This document shows, one piece after another, positions 36,539 through 47,468 of a stretch of 64,000 nucleotides of DNA (position 1 is its first letter; each line of letters begins with the position of its first letter). The notes under the pieces are model-generated. The model had not been told where the DNA came from. It searched no databases and saw nothing but the letters and a program-made list of their open reading frames with translations. A program made the translations under genes and the position numbers. The DNA comes from Rhypophila decipiens (Eukaryota; Ascomycota; Sordariomycetes; Sordariales; Naviculisporaceae): contig MU858083.1 in the NCBI GenBank assembly GCA_033297075.1, positions 62,001 through 126,000 of the forward strand, written 5' to 3'.

Positions 36539-37970
36539 CTAAGTGTACCAAGTCGGCTCAGGAATCTCATCCAACAAGAGATATCTCCCCAGCTCACGAT
36601 TCTTGTAAGCCAGAGGGTCATGCAGGGAATGGATCCTGATATCACGCCAGAAACGATCCAGTCCAACCTTGCTGTGCGTCGACCTCGATCCAGTGAGTTC
36701 AAAGATACCCGAGGTAACCCTCAGACCAGTGTCTGTCGCGACAACCTTGGCACTAGCCACCCACTCGGCGAACTCGCCCCTCTCTCTAGCCGTCAGTCCA
36801 GCCCGATTCTCACCACTATACTTGGCATATACCTTGTCTGCCTCCTCCCCAGCCCTGTCGACCAGCGTCTCTGCTGCTCGTAGGTGAGCAAAGAAGTTGC
36901 CGTACGTCGAGAGGATGTAGAACTCATCTGTCGAGGATTCCTTGTTCTGTTTCACCGCCATCGTTAGTCCAGCTCAAATGTCAGAAACTAAAGCAAAGAA
37001 TGACTTACATCCCCACCATAAGGCCAAGACCTCGTATTACTCTTCGTATACTTGGCCGCAAAATCTAGAGCCCCCTGCGCAATGCCCAAATAAAAATTGA
37101 CAAACACAAGCTGGATAGTCGGCAGAAACAAACTCCCAAACTGGATCCCCAACACATTCGAATCAGGCTTCTTGGTGCTCACATCCCAGCCAAGGGCATC
37201 TTCCCACGGGGCCGAGACATTCTCAATCTTGACACTCCCGCTCTCAGTCAATCTCAGTCCCACATTATCCCAGTTATACGCAAAGCTGATACCCTCCTGC
37301 TGAGTGGGGACAATAGCAAAGATGTGTTCCTCTGGACGACCGTCAATCGCGCCTTCGAGAACGGTCAGGTCAGACACCACGCCGCCCGTGTTGAAATGCT
37401 TTGCTCCGTTGAAGGTGATGTGGGAATCGGTGGTGGTGATTACCAGGTCTGAATCACGGGGATTGACAGCGCCACCGAGGAAGTAATTGTTTTCCGTGAT
37501 TAGCTTGGCGAAACGGTGTGCTTGTTCCTGAGATCCGACCACGTTGGCTGTGGTGGACCAGAGCAGGTGATATCCCAGGAGCATTCCTATTGATCTTTAC
37601 GCACACGACATACGTTGTTAGCTGGCTGACAACTGGGACGGAGAAAAAAGGACGAGACGTACCCATCTCCATGAGCAACAATACGAATGGCTTTATAGGC
37701 GACGCTCCATGGTTGCTCACCGCCGCCGTATTTCTTGGGCCCGAGGATCTTGGTCAGGCCGGAGTGTTTCAGCAGGGCGACTTCGGCACGGGGGGACTGG
37801 TTGGCTTTCTCCCGGGCCGCGGCGTCGACTGCCAGGATGTCAGAGACTTCTCGCGCGCGCTGAAGCCATCCTGACCAGTCCGTGGGGAGGGTTGCGAACT
37901 TGGTGACGTATTCTTGGTAGATTGTTGGGTCGGACGATGGGTGGATATCGGGGACTTGCTGGGAGACCAT
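36539..37970 (-). CDS. Acyl-CoA-dehydrogenase-fold flavoenzyme (SfnB / desulfurisation monooxygenase type)
   Basis: Predicted CDS is complement(36539..36946, 37009..37594, 37663..37970), 433 residues, introns 68 and 62 nt. After a 30-residue lead comes the helical N-domain (RAREVSDILAVDAAAREKAN, EVALLKHSGLTKILGPKKYG), DGSIGMLLGYHLLWSTTA, the beta domain with ITENNYFLGGAVNPRDSDLV, HITFNGAKHFNTGGVVSDLT and DNVGLRLTESGSVKIENVS, then a C-terminal helical bundle ending with RFWRDIRIHSLHDPLAYKNR. The late RFWRDIRIHSLHDP segment and the absence of the usual catalytic glutamate pattern point to the flavin-dependent monooxygenase-like branch (SfnB, DszC) rather than a fatty-acid dehydrogenase. In fungi this branch is tied to sulfur or xenobiotic use, but the actual substrate is unknown. 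Cytosolic; no signal peptide. Confidence 0.85.
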
Positions 37971-38920
37971 GGTTTGGTATTGGCCCCTAGATAGGGTGGG
38001 ACTGAGTAAGAGTAATAAAGAAGTGAGTATGGAGTTGGTTCGGTGCTTTTAGGTATGAGATTCTGAAGAAGCTCTGGTATGAGTTGGATGAAGATGGACT
38101 CTTGAATATGGTCATGGCTTTAGGATGCAACGTCTGGCTATTATACAAGTATGAAAGAACCTCCACCGTCATGCCACCCGAGAAGATTGATTGCGAATTC
38201 AAGCACAAGATGTCGCAAACACCCATCACCAAGCCCTCTTTGGTCAAGCTTAGCCTTATTGTGACCATCTTTCATGATCTTTGGCCCATCATGCATTTCG
38301 GCGCTTGTCAGGAGTTCGGAAAGATGGGCACCTTGAGAGCTTCGAATGAGCTAACATTTGGAAAGCAGACCCTGATCTGCAAAGCGTCCAAGAGCGCAGA
38401 CACATGTCTTTGGCTCGATAATCACTTTGATTGGACAGGTATTGCGCAAGTGAGAGGTTTGTTGTCTTTGTTAGTGCCAAGAGACGCGATCGAGAATGGC
38501 AAGCTTCAGCTTCGGGATGGCATCATCGGGCTTAGCCGCGTTTACCATAGGTAGGTATGAGCCGGGGCCCCTAAAGTGTCTTTTCGGCTGGTTTTCGATT
38601 TCCTGTTTGTCTCAATCGAAACTAGACGCATTGGTCATAAAGTTGACAATTGAGGCACACGTACTAAGACATTATGATTGCAACATCAACATCTGGGGAT
38701 ATGAAGACAATAAGGGAGGGGGATATACATAGAACAGACAAACAAACAGAGTTACACACTCTTTTTATGACAATGTGCATTCATTCATCATATGTTTCGC
38801 TTAATATATATATGCATGTTTGAAGTAAAGTGTAGGAAACATGAAAAGAGAGTGGAAAAGAATATGGAAAGATTTTGTGAAAGTAGCAAAAAGAGATCCA
38901 AGCCGCTCCAGCTTGTATTA
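37971..38920. other. Intergenic region
   Basis: About 950 bp between the flavoenzyme gene and tRNA-Asp. A 156-codon plus-strand frame (38,084-38,554) has no recognisable motif and overlaps the promoter; not called as a gene. Confidence 0.45.
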
Positions 38921-39015
38921 CTCTCCCGCCGGGAATTGAACCCGGGTCTCGAGCGAAGTCGGACTACCGAGGGCGGAATGACAAGCTCACATACTGACCA
39001 CTATACTACGGAAGA
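38921..39015 (-). tRNA. tRNA-Asp (anticodon GTC) with a 23-nt intron
   Basis: On the minus strand the acceptor stem pairs TCTTCCG with CGGGAGA (one G-U pair), discriminator G. The D arm is GTATAGTGGTCAGTAT, the T arm CCGGGTTCAATTCCCGG, both typical of eukaryotic tRNA-Asp. The anticodon stem TGAGC/GCTCG encloses an enlarged loop that reads T-T-GTC-A, a 23-nt intron (TTCCGCCC to GACTT) and C. Removing the intron leaves 72 nt, the usual size. A CTTTTTG run follows downstream as Pol III stop. Confidence 0.9.
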
Positions 39016-39198
39016 TTGAATCGTGCGAGTGTGGGCACTCGCCGTAGAGGGGAAGCTGGAGCGGACTGTGGAAGGTTGAGAGTCATGACTGGTATATGGG
39101 TATTTATACTTTTCACCGGTGTGGGTCCCCTTTTTCCTCATTGCCGTTCCGAGAGACAAAGTGAAAGACGGCAAGAACGTTGGGTGCGTATTAAAACT

Positions 39199-41248
39199 TT
39201 AACAAAGTTGGAAGGTCCGCTCCTCCCTCTCAACGTCACCTTGGACAAACTCTCCATCCATGAGTTTATGAATATACGCATCGCCTACGAGCTGGTACTT
39301 TTGATCATCCGCGTCACCACCACATGGCCTCAGCACTATTGGCAACCGGCATCCCCAGAGAATAACCACCACATCGCCGGCCTTCATCTCGGCCGGACCT
39401 CTTCCCACCCAACCCCGACATGTCAAGAACGGCCTTGAACAAGACGGCATGTACACCTTCGACCCATACGCAATCAAACCCTGCAAATGCTGGCCCAGCG
39501 TGACAGACCAGTTCTCAATTCCGTTCTCCACCCCGGGCGCGGTAGCTTGTCCTATCCCTTCCAATACAGCCAGGACAGACTGGAAGCTTTCCTCGCTCGC
39601 GGAGGTCGCTCGGCTCATCAATCCTGGCCTAATAGTGGTGGTTGTTCCTTCGATATCGCAGAGGGGAATCCGCCACCTGGCCGAGTGATTGGCTTCGGGG
39701 GTGGGGTAAACCGATTCCTCTGGTGATGGTGCTAACAAGGACGACGTCTCGAGAAGCTGGGTGATATCATCTATAAAGACCCCGATACTAGGAATGTCGC
39801 CCTTTTCGCCGCTGAGAGGGCTGCCGACTTCCTGGATGATGTCGACTTGGACACCCCTGAGGGCGATGATACGAGGATCATCGGCCGAGGCCCACTGTGT
39901 CTCTTGATGCTTATCGCCACAAGCTTGGAAAAATCCGCTTTGAAGCAAGACATGGAACTGTCGTGGTTGACGCCAGTCGGGGACCCAAGAAGACATCAAC
40001 ATGCCTTGTGGGCCGCAGGAAAGTCGAGGCGACTCCGGGACCGCCCAAACCAACATATTAGCTCCATGTTTTCGCAAAATTGCCGCCCAAGTTTCCGTGA
40101 AGACCTGTTCACAGGTCTTTTGATAGTCAGGCACGATTCCCAGCTCGTCAACGTCACAAGCCAGATTCATCAAGCCGTAAATCATATCCCTGGGATCGGT
40201 CGACCGGAGAGAAACGTCCAAGACCTTACTCGCATATGCGTCCATGAGGTAGTGCAATAGCATTGGATGACTGCTATTGGGCCGCACGTCTGTACCCTCA
40301 TTCTGATCTTGCTGTCGTTGCACGCCACGATATTTCTTTCTCTGATCCAACATCCTCGTCGCCCCGTTAATCGCTTCGGCAAAGTCTTTCGACCAGTAGG
40401 GCGATCCAGTTCGAAGCTGTGCCAGCAAATCGCCCTTACTTGTCGCCAGGCCAATGACCATGCCCATCAAATTAATGTAGTAATGGACAATCTTCCCAAA
40501 AGCATCGACGTCAATCTTGAGTCCACCTTTGCCGCAAGCAACCACTGTCTCATTCGACACGGAGACTTCCTGAAGACACCAGACCCTGAACCAGTATTCC
40601 CTGTTCAGCAACGCACTGAGGGATGCTTGGGTCGGTAACAACGCCGGATGAGAGCTATCAGTAGGAATGGTTGGGTCTTCGAGCATCAGTTTGCCCACTT
40701 GTACGAACTCGCCATCACCGGCCTTTGTTCCGTCCGTAATCTTGCTTTCAGAGATAGCAGCTTGGACCTCTGGCCGCGCAGCAAAATTCACCCAACATCT
40801 TCATCACGGTCTCGCTCCCATCTGCATCGTCGCCCAGCCAGACAATCGTAGAAATCGATGCCTCATAGATTTGCTTCATGAGCTGGATCTGGCCGGACTT
40901 TTCGTCATTGTCGGACTGGTTGATGCAAAGGGCGTCGATCCAGAGCGTCATTGGGTCGCCATCTTCTGGCTGGAGCTCAGCCAAAGCAGCGACCAGGTTC
41001 TTCGTGGCGAGAAATTTGACACCGTCAACGAGGATGGGAACCGTCTCAGCAGCATTGCCCCATACGTATGAGAGAGCGGTGTATTGAGGTGGCGGGGAGT
41101 CGTTGAGGGAGACATTTCGGAGGGACAATTGGATTCTTGGCGAATTGGGAGGACCGGAGGCCGAGGGGACGGATGATGGGCGGTTGCAAGGGTACAGAGT
41201 GGCCAGGCGGATCTCTCGATTCTCGGCGTTGAGTCTTTTCCGGGGCAT
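39199..41248 (-). pseudogene. HET-domain (heterokaryon incompatibility) protein, frame broken by one base
   Basis: The 5' frame (41248 to about 40787) encodes MPRKRLNAENREIRLATLYP, the HET-domain boxes YTALSYVWGNA and LWIDALCINQSDNDEKSGQI, and TIVWLGDDADGSETVMKMLG. The 3' frame (about 40786 to 39199) continues with AARPEVQAAISES, then LNREYWFRVWCLQEV, the third HET box, STDPRDMIYGLMNLA and a long C-terminal part. The two frames meet at a run of four T (40783-40786 on the plus strand as AAAA) and would be continuous with one base fewer. An intron cannot explain it: the only GT...AG span is about 22 nt. Either a true inactivating indel or a sequencing slip. HET-domain proteins trigger cell death on contact between unlike strains; this one would be about 680 residues if whole. 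Confidence 0.8.
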
Positions 41249-41714
41249 TTTGGAAGTCTTGGCTTAGCGCAGCGTTGGCTTTTGTGTGAAGACGGATCAC
41301 GGGAAAATGTACGCCTGTTGTAACTGCGCGGTGTAGTTGGCGTTAGATCTCCAGGTTGCAGGACGAGAATCAGGTTGCGGGGGAGTCCGCTCTATCGGGG
41401 ATCTTGGCTAATTCGGGACATGGCTGAACGCTCGCATATGCACACGAGACTTTGATTTAGACATGTCACTGGGTAGCTGGGCCCCCGCGGCTGCATTTCG
41501 TGCATGAGTATTGCATAGAAAAGGTGTGGTAACCCCTCCTCCCCCAAATTCCAAATTCTTCTTTCAAAAGGACTTGAATGCGGCTCTTGTCTCAACCCAT
41601 CCCCTTCATGCAGATATTGATCATGAACCCTGACCGCTGATGACCTGTGTAGTCATGAGGCTACATTAGCTTTATTACTCCGTCTCCTCCAATATCCTCA
41701 ACGAGACCTCGAAG
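41249..41714. other. Divergent intergenic region, HET gene and CorA-like gene
   Basis: About 470 bp, presumably carrying both promoters. No other feature seen. Confidence 0.5.
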
Positions 41715-43518
41715 ATGGACCAAATCCTGTTCCTCAGCGAGCTCGACTCGGGCGGAATAACCGAAGAGTCCCGGCCAGAAGCAACCAAATGGCTCGAGAT
41801 ACTCAACTTTGCAGATGACCTCCCGAGGCAGAATGGCATTGCCAGCAAGTCCACCGCCCCGGAACCAGCCCCCAATGCGCTGAACGAAGGTGGACTGGAC
41901 AAATTCTTGTCCCGCCAGCATCCATTTCCTTCGGGCAGTCTCGAGAATGTCACGAGTGGGATTCGACTATTGTACGCAGGCCAATCTTCTCTCTTTCATA
42001 ACGAATGCTGATTATTCTTGTCTGTGTGAAGAATTCAGCAAGAGGTCAAAGCCCCAAGGGCCTTTTTTCCAGGCTCGATACCGTTCAGAAGTGAGCAGTT
42101 CAAGCTCGTGGTGGAAAAGATGCGTCTCCCGCTCGAGGTGATTGATGGGACCAGCGTCGTCGGTCCCTTTTTCTGGTGGGGCTACATAGAGGACTTCATG
42201 AGTCCTGGCCATGGACATCTCCGTGAGAGTTTTCGGCAGCTCAGAGTCTTCTCATTCCGCAGACGCTAACTTGGCAGCGTCGTCGTCGTCAGAACTGGTC
42301 TTCCGCAAATCCGACGTCCAATGGAAAGGTACATCTCGCGGCTGGGAAATGGCCCTCTCCTACTCGACGGCCACACGAATAACATCGGGCTACATCAGAG
42401 GAACGTTATCGGCAGAAATCCACCAAGTCATCGAGTTGCTCTGTGAATGTGCCAGACCAGCCTGTCATCCTTTCTTACTGCCCTTGCTGACACTCCGTCG
42501 GGAAATGTCACCCCAGATGGAGATTGATCAGCGCGATATCCGTGATCAGCTCCGGAGTATGGAGAGCGCAGTCACTAAACGATATACCCATGTTGGCCGA
42601 CCTGCGCCAGGGTATGTCGAGACGGCAGTTGGTCTCGACTCGGTAAATCGCACACTGGCGGACTACCAGTGCAAAGCAATGGGGAAGAAACCTCAGGCGT
42701 GGATAACTGCGATTCGGAGAATAGAAGACGCGATGGAGAAGTATTGGGCATTGATGGTGGCATCCGAAAGCGAGACACGGCATGTCGCAAATCACCCAAT
42801 GCCTACGGACATTCAGATGCAACACAAGACTATATCCCGCCGGCTGGGATTCATGATTGTTAGGCTTGAGGGTCTAGAGAGTTATACTCAGGTCACACTG
42901 GAGAGGCTGAACATTCAGCGGGAAGTGGTATGTTGACATCAACAACTTGTGATATCAGGCAACGGACTCCTGCTGACAATTCTGGAATGAGTCCAGATGA
43001 ATAGTATCATATCCCAACGGGAATCTCGCCTCAGTCTAGCCATTGCAGCCCAACAACGACGCATAGCACACACGACCGGACGAGACAGCACCTCCATGAA
43101 AACACTAACCATCCTAGGTGTGATGTTCCTGCCAGGAGCATTTCTGTCATCAGTCTTTGGGATGTCCTTCTTCGACTTCAGCGACGACATTTACCACTCA
43201 GTGTCTCCGAGACTATACATCTTCTTCGTAATAGTTGTCCCGCTTACGTTCATCATCATTGTCGTTTGGCGGAAGTTCGACCAGCAAAGTACCGCTGAAG
43301 CCGATACCGAGGTTAGCGACAACGAGATGAACAAACTCGAGGAGAGAATTATGGAGGCTATTCGGGATCGAACTGGGGCAAGGGTGACCACTGGATTCTC
43401 GGATAATCGTGCTCCTGTTGTTCAGGGGCATGGGGCGGCAGCACGATCGGATGAGGATCCTTCAAGTGGGAGAACAAAAAAAGCGTTTGTTTGGGTTCTT
43501 GATGCCAACTGTTGGTAA
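41715..43518 (+). CDS. CorA-like divalent-cation-transporter-type membrane protein
   Basis: Predicted CDS is join(41715..41971, 42032..42201, 42278..42927, 42997..43518), 532 residues; introns 60, 76 and 69 nt. Residues 1-160 carry the fungal-specific N-terminal part (RLLIQQEVKAPRAFFPGSIP, SVVGPFFWWGYIEDFM). A long helical region follows, then QRESRLSLAIAAQQRRIAHT and DSTSMKTLTILGVMFLPGAF, the segment leading into two C-terminal membrane helices (FLPGAFLSSVFGMSFFDF and LYIFFVIVVPLTFIIIVVW). This is the usual layout of the CorA fold, but the selectivity motif GMN of true Mg2+ channels is here GMSFF, common in the fungal group often found near incompatibility genes. The second intron has a weak donor (GTCCTG) but a good branch site and acceptor. 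Role unknown. Confidence 0.8.
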
Positions 43519-44356
43519 ATCATTTCTTAGATCAAAGCCTCGGAGTCCAGATGACCCTGGAGGTGAGCCAGAGGTATAGAGCTTTGAAAGTGTAGCTACG
43601 GGGACACATTGACAACCCTGCCCCGGATAGAGGACCAGCTCAATAGAAGCCTCTAATAAGTCTGTCGACTGAATAATCTCGTCCTTTGACAGCTCCTTGG
43701 CCCGTTCTCCACCACAGCGTTCTACTCGGGACGGGCCGGGCAGTCTCGGTGATGACATCATGACGGCTGAGGAAGAGGGTTAGGGTTAGCCGTGGTGATA
43801 TCAAACATTGGCGCCAAGGATCAACAGATGGACGGAGCGTTGTGAGAATTGGTCTGCAACAAGGCTGATGTAACTTTTGTTTACCGAGTACCAGCCGACC
43901 CACAATGGCTTTGGAATGGGGTTTGCAGAGCTTTGTTGACCTTTGGCAACGATGTGAGGTTATTCGCGCCCACATCCCACGTCCAACGCGGTTTCAGGGG
44001 CAACTTGAAAATCAATCTCACCCCCTGGCGTGGTCTGGACTCTACATGGCGGGTGGGTCGCCAGCTGAAAGCCACAAAGCAAAATCCCAGGCGGTCTCAG
44101 GAACAGCTGAAAACAGACAGCGCTAGCGTGCACTATTGACTTCATAGTCTTGGCAGTCGTCGATATTGCCAATCTTGTGGTTGATTTTAAGATTGACCGG
44201 GGCCAGGGTCCCCGATCTTGCCAAACCGATCAAAAGCATGGCATCTCTTTTTCGGGTTGTTTTCTTCTTTTCCTCTTCTTTCCTTCAGAAATCACCACAT
44301 TCGTTTCGAGTCCAGCTCATAGTCACTCTTTTTACATCCCATTCAGAATTCTCATA
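43519..44356. other. Intergenic region with a telomere-like heptamer pair
   Basis: About 840 bp. GGGTTAGGGTTAG occurs at 43777-43789. No gene recognised. Confidence 0.5.
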
Positions 44357-45823
44357 ATGCGCTCCATTCTCCTCGCACTCGGTGCGTTGCCAGCACTTGC
44401 CTTGGCCGCCGAGTCGTTCCCGACCTGCTATGCTCCCCGTGAGGAGCTCGACGGCGGCCTCGCCAGCTGTGACCAAATGGGCATGGTAGCCTGCGGTGAT
44501 GTCTGCATCGACGAGGGCGATGTCTGCTGCGAGGACTTCTCTGGCGGATGCCCTTCTTCGGCTTACTGCTTTGCTGGTACGGAGGGCATCTACGAATGCT
44601 GCCCCACTGGCGAAGACTGCGGTCAGGGTGTTGTCTCTTCCTCGGTTCTTCCCAGCTCTTCCGTCATGCCGAGCTCCTCAGTCGTCCCCAGCTCCGTCAC
44701 CTCGGTTGTTTCTTCCTCTGCCGCATCTTCTTCCGTTCCCGCCTCCAGTGCCGATGAATGCGAAGAGGAACCCATCTCCTCTGCTCCCCCCGTGAGCTCC
44801 TCCGTGCCAGCCTCGGCCTCCGCATCCGTCACCTCGGTTGTTTCTTCTTCTGCCGCATCTTCTTCCGCCCCCGCCTCCAGTGCCGATGAATGCGAAGAGG
44901 AACCCATCTCCTCTGCCCCCCCCGCGAGCTCCTCCGTGAGCTCCTCCGTACCAGCCTCGGCCTCGGCATCCGTCACCAGCGCATCCGCATCCGCATCCGC
45001 AACCAGCACCATGACCTACCCTGAATCCAGCCCGGTCACCTCCGAAGCAGTTTCATACACCACATCCACCATCTGCTCGACCAATATCTACACTGTCACC
45101 AAGTGCACCGACATGGCCAACCTCAAGTACTGCCCACCTTATTCGACAACCGTCATCACAGACATCATCCCCATCTCGACCACCGTCTGCACCGTGACTC
45201 CTACCCCGACGACATATGGCTTCTCCACCTCGACCGTCTACGCCACGACCGTTCACACCGTCACTTCGTGCACCCCCAACGCAGGCTACTGCCCCTCCAA
45301 GTCCACCGTCAAGGTCACCGGCGTGTACGCCATCTCGACCACCGTCTGCCCCATCACCACCACCGAGGGTCCAGATGCCGACTACCCCGGCGCCACAGCC
45401 GTCCCAGCCCCTCCCGCAGTTGAAGCCCCTGGGGTCGAGTATCCCAAGGAGGAATACGAGCAGCCCGCGCCGGCACCATATGCCCCTGCCCCTGCCCCGA
45501 AGGAGGAGTATGAACAGCCCGCTCCAGCACCATATGTTCCTGCCCCGGCCCCTGTCGAGCCCACCGAGGCGAACTACCCATCGGGCCCGGAGGAGAGCGC
45601 TTATGCCCCTGTTCCTGGAAAGGAGTACCCTGTCACGTCTGGAGCTGCGGTCGCGCCGTACCCGGGCGTCGCTCAGCCCACCACCTTCTACCCTACGGCC
45701 AAGTACACGGGCAACGTGGCTGCTGAGTCGCAGTATCCTGTCACGGCTGGTGCATCCAAGATGTTCAATGCGATTTCCCAGCTTGCTGTTGCCGTTGTTC
45801 TCGGCGCTGTTGCCATACTGTAG
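44357..45823 (+). CDS. Secreted Ser/Thr/Pro-rich GPI-type cell-wall protein with tandem repeats
   Basis: Single exon, 488 residues. Signal peptide MRSILLALGALPALALAAES. Residues about 24-95 form a Cys-rich domain (SCDQMGMVACGDVCIDEGD, VCCEDFSGGCPSSAYCF, YECCPTGEDCG). Then a Ser-rich region built of two copies of a 44-residue (132-bp) unit containing SSADECEEEPISSAPP, a Thr/Ser-rich part with paired blocks (STICSTNIYTVTKCTDMANL and STVYATTVHTVTSCTPNAG), a Pro/Ala region with EEYEQPAPAPY repeated, and a C-terminal hydrophobic tail (LAVAVVLGAVAIL) for GPI attachment. This is the normal composition of a heavily O-glycosylated fungal wall protein or adhesin. Two complete 132-bp units start at about 44696 and 44828; such units can change copy number between strains. 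Confidence 0.85.
   Translation: MRSILLALGALPALALAAESFPTCYAPREELDGGLASCDQMGMVACGDVCIDEGDVCCEDFSGGCPSSAYCFAGTEGIYECCPTGEDCGQGVVSSSVLPSSSVMPSSSVVPSSVTSVVSSSAASSSVPASSADECEEEPISSAPPVSSSVPASASASVTSVVSSSAASSSAPASSADECEEEPISSAPPASSSVSSSVPASASASVTSASASASATSTMTYPESSPVTSEAVSYTTSTICSTNIYTVTKCTDMANLKYCPPYSTTVITDIIPISTTVCTVTPTPTTYGFSTSTVYATTVHTVTSCTPNAGYCPSKSTVKVTGVYAISTTVCPITTTEGPDADYPGATAVPAPPAVEAPGVEYPKEEYEQPAPAPYAPAPAPKEEYEQPAPAPYVPAPAPVEPTEANYPSGPEESAYAPVPGKEYPVTSGAAVAPYPGVAQPTTFYPTAKYTGNVAAESQYPVTAGASKMFNAISQLAVAVVLGAVAIL
44696..44970 (+). repeat. 132-bp coding tandem repeat in the wall-protein gene
   Basis: Two near-identical units of 132 bp (44 codons) lie head to tail, the second with a small 12-bp insertion near its end. 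Each encodes Ser-rich sequence with one SSADECEEEPISSAPP block. Confidence 0.75.
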
Positions 45824-46117
45824 GTAAATGGATAATATAAAATATTGATTCTTTAGGATATGCTATTATAGACCCTGCAAATAACAACTAGATTAGTATC
45901 ACATCATTGCAAAAGTCCACTTTCAACAACCTTTCAAATACAAGTGACACAACGAAAGAATTCAACCCCTACTCTCGTCCCTCCATTACTAATATATCTA
46001 GGTCACGATGGTCGAGCTTATCGCCACCGACCACGTATCCGGCGCCCAGGAGGGAGGTTATCCTCTGCACAAATACCTTATGTGTGACACTAGGCCGCTG
46101 TACTGTCTATCTGCTCA

Positions 46118-47468
46118 TCAAACGACACTCACATCATTATCCACCCGAATACGGTTGGGGGTCCCGCCGATCTGACTGCTCTTGCTCTTCAAGCTGACTG
46201 CCTTGACATCTGCCATGTGATACTCTTGATGGGGTGAGACCTTGATGAACTCCTCCCGGCTCTCAACGGAGCGGATACTACCGATCCGGTTGCCACAACC
46301 CCCGTCAACCTGCGCCCCGCTCCGGCCTGTCCCGCGGAGAGATGTTAGAGATGTGTACATGGCGCTCATCACAGGTGACACATAGGCGCTCATGAGATGC
46401 CTGCCGAGATGGAGACTAGCCGGGAGACAGGTGCAGAGCAGAAGGATCACAGGTTCGGCGGTAACCCAGTACACGACGGGAATTCCCCCCACCCGTACCC
46501 GGTCAGCATCGAGAGCTCCGGGCAAGCACGGGAGCCAGACTCGCATGTAATATCGTTATCCAGGGCTTCAGAACTCTTCAGAACAGTAACCAGCCGGCCC
46601 AATGAGACAACAATCACTCTTAATTTCCCCATTTTCTTGTCAGCTGATCAACCCACAACGCCAGGGACCAGCTGCAAACACTTACCCGTACCCGAGAATA
46701 AAGATCATGATGATGCCAATCTTTTTCGCGGCGCTCACCTTGATATGCCACAGCAAAGGCAGCGGCAGGAGCAGAATGACCAAGTCGATAAACACGCTCG
46801 GCACCGCGCTCCCGATGAACATGCCGCTGTTAGGCAGGCATTCGCCCTCCACGGCCGCGTCCCAGTTCTTCTCGACGGGGTTGCAATGGAATATGGTGCC
46901 ACAGATGCAGCCGATCCACCAGGCGACGTTCATGCCGTGCGTGATCGATACCCCGTTATTGAACCATTTTCCAACCGCGATGGCCGGGAAGACACGACGC
47001 AGGAAGAGCAAGGCCGAGGCCCGACAGAGCAGGAGCGCAGTGTTGTAGAGGAAGTAGATGGCAAAGGTGCTCTTGGCTATTACCATCAGGTCCTCTGGGT
47101 CGCCAAACGTCGCGAGCACGCCCATGTGCCGGCCGAAGCCCTTGGCCACGCCGAGAATGGAGAGGGCAAGCTGGGCGAGGATGAAGGGCTAGAGGAAGAA
47201 TAAAGGTCAGATGTTATGTCCTCTAGATGAGGCTGTAAGCTGAACCCACAACGGCTAGCAGGGAAAACCAGTCATCGAGACCGAAGCGGTGCTTGAACCT
47301 CTCTCTCGGCATGGACATGCTGCGGGACCAGAAGCGGAGCGCGACCGGGAGCACCGTGACGATCACCATGACGATGCAAAACGCCCGGAGGCCGGGGCTT
47401 CGGTCAGCCGCCACATATTCGGGCGGGAATTGGGGAGGCCCGGCCTGCGGTGACTGGTTTGCCGACAT
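46118..47468 (-). CDS. Fungal rhodopsin-like (PTH11-type) integral membrane protein, C-terminal frame problem
   Basis: Exons 47250..47468 and 46686..47188 join in frame over a 61-nt intron, then a 67-nt intron leads to an exon starting at 46618. Several membrane segments: AFCIVMVIVTVLPVALRFW, DDWFSLLAVPFILAQLALSI, STFAIYFLYNTALLLC, MNVAWWIGCICGTIFHCNPV and SVFIDLVILLLPLPLLWHI. The DDWF and CNP motifs and seven-helix pattern are those of the rhodopsin-like fungal membrane proteins. The exon from 46618 reads VIVVSLGRLVTVLKSSEAL then DNDIT, but the following helix PVVYWVTAEPVILLLCTC and the C-terminal tail lie in another frame, and I find no GT-AG intron between about 46550 and 46475 that connects them; a G6 run at about 46,487 is a candidate site for an indel. 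The function of this family is unknown outside a role in surface sensing for the founding member. Confidence 0.65.

Noticed and set aside
38084..38554. A 156-codon plus-strand frame
   Set aside because: No motif, no signal peptide, no conserved-looking segment; it overlaps the promoter of the flavoenzyme gene.
40780..40810. A tiny intron to explain the HET gene frame change
   Set aside because: The only GT...AG span is about 22 nt, below the size that fungal spliceosomes handle.
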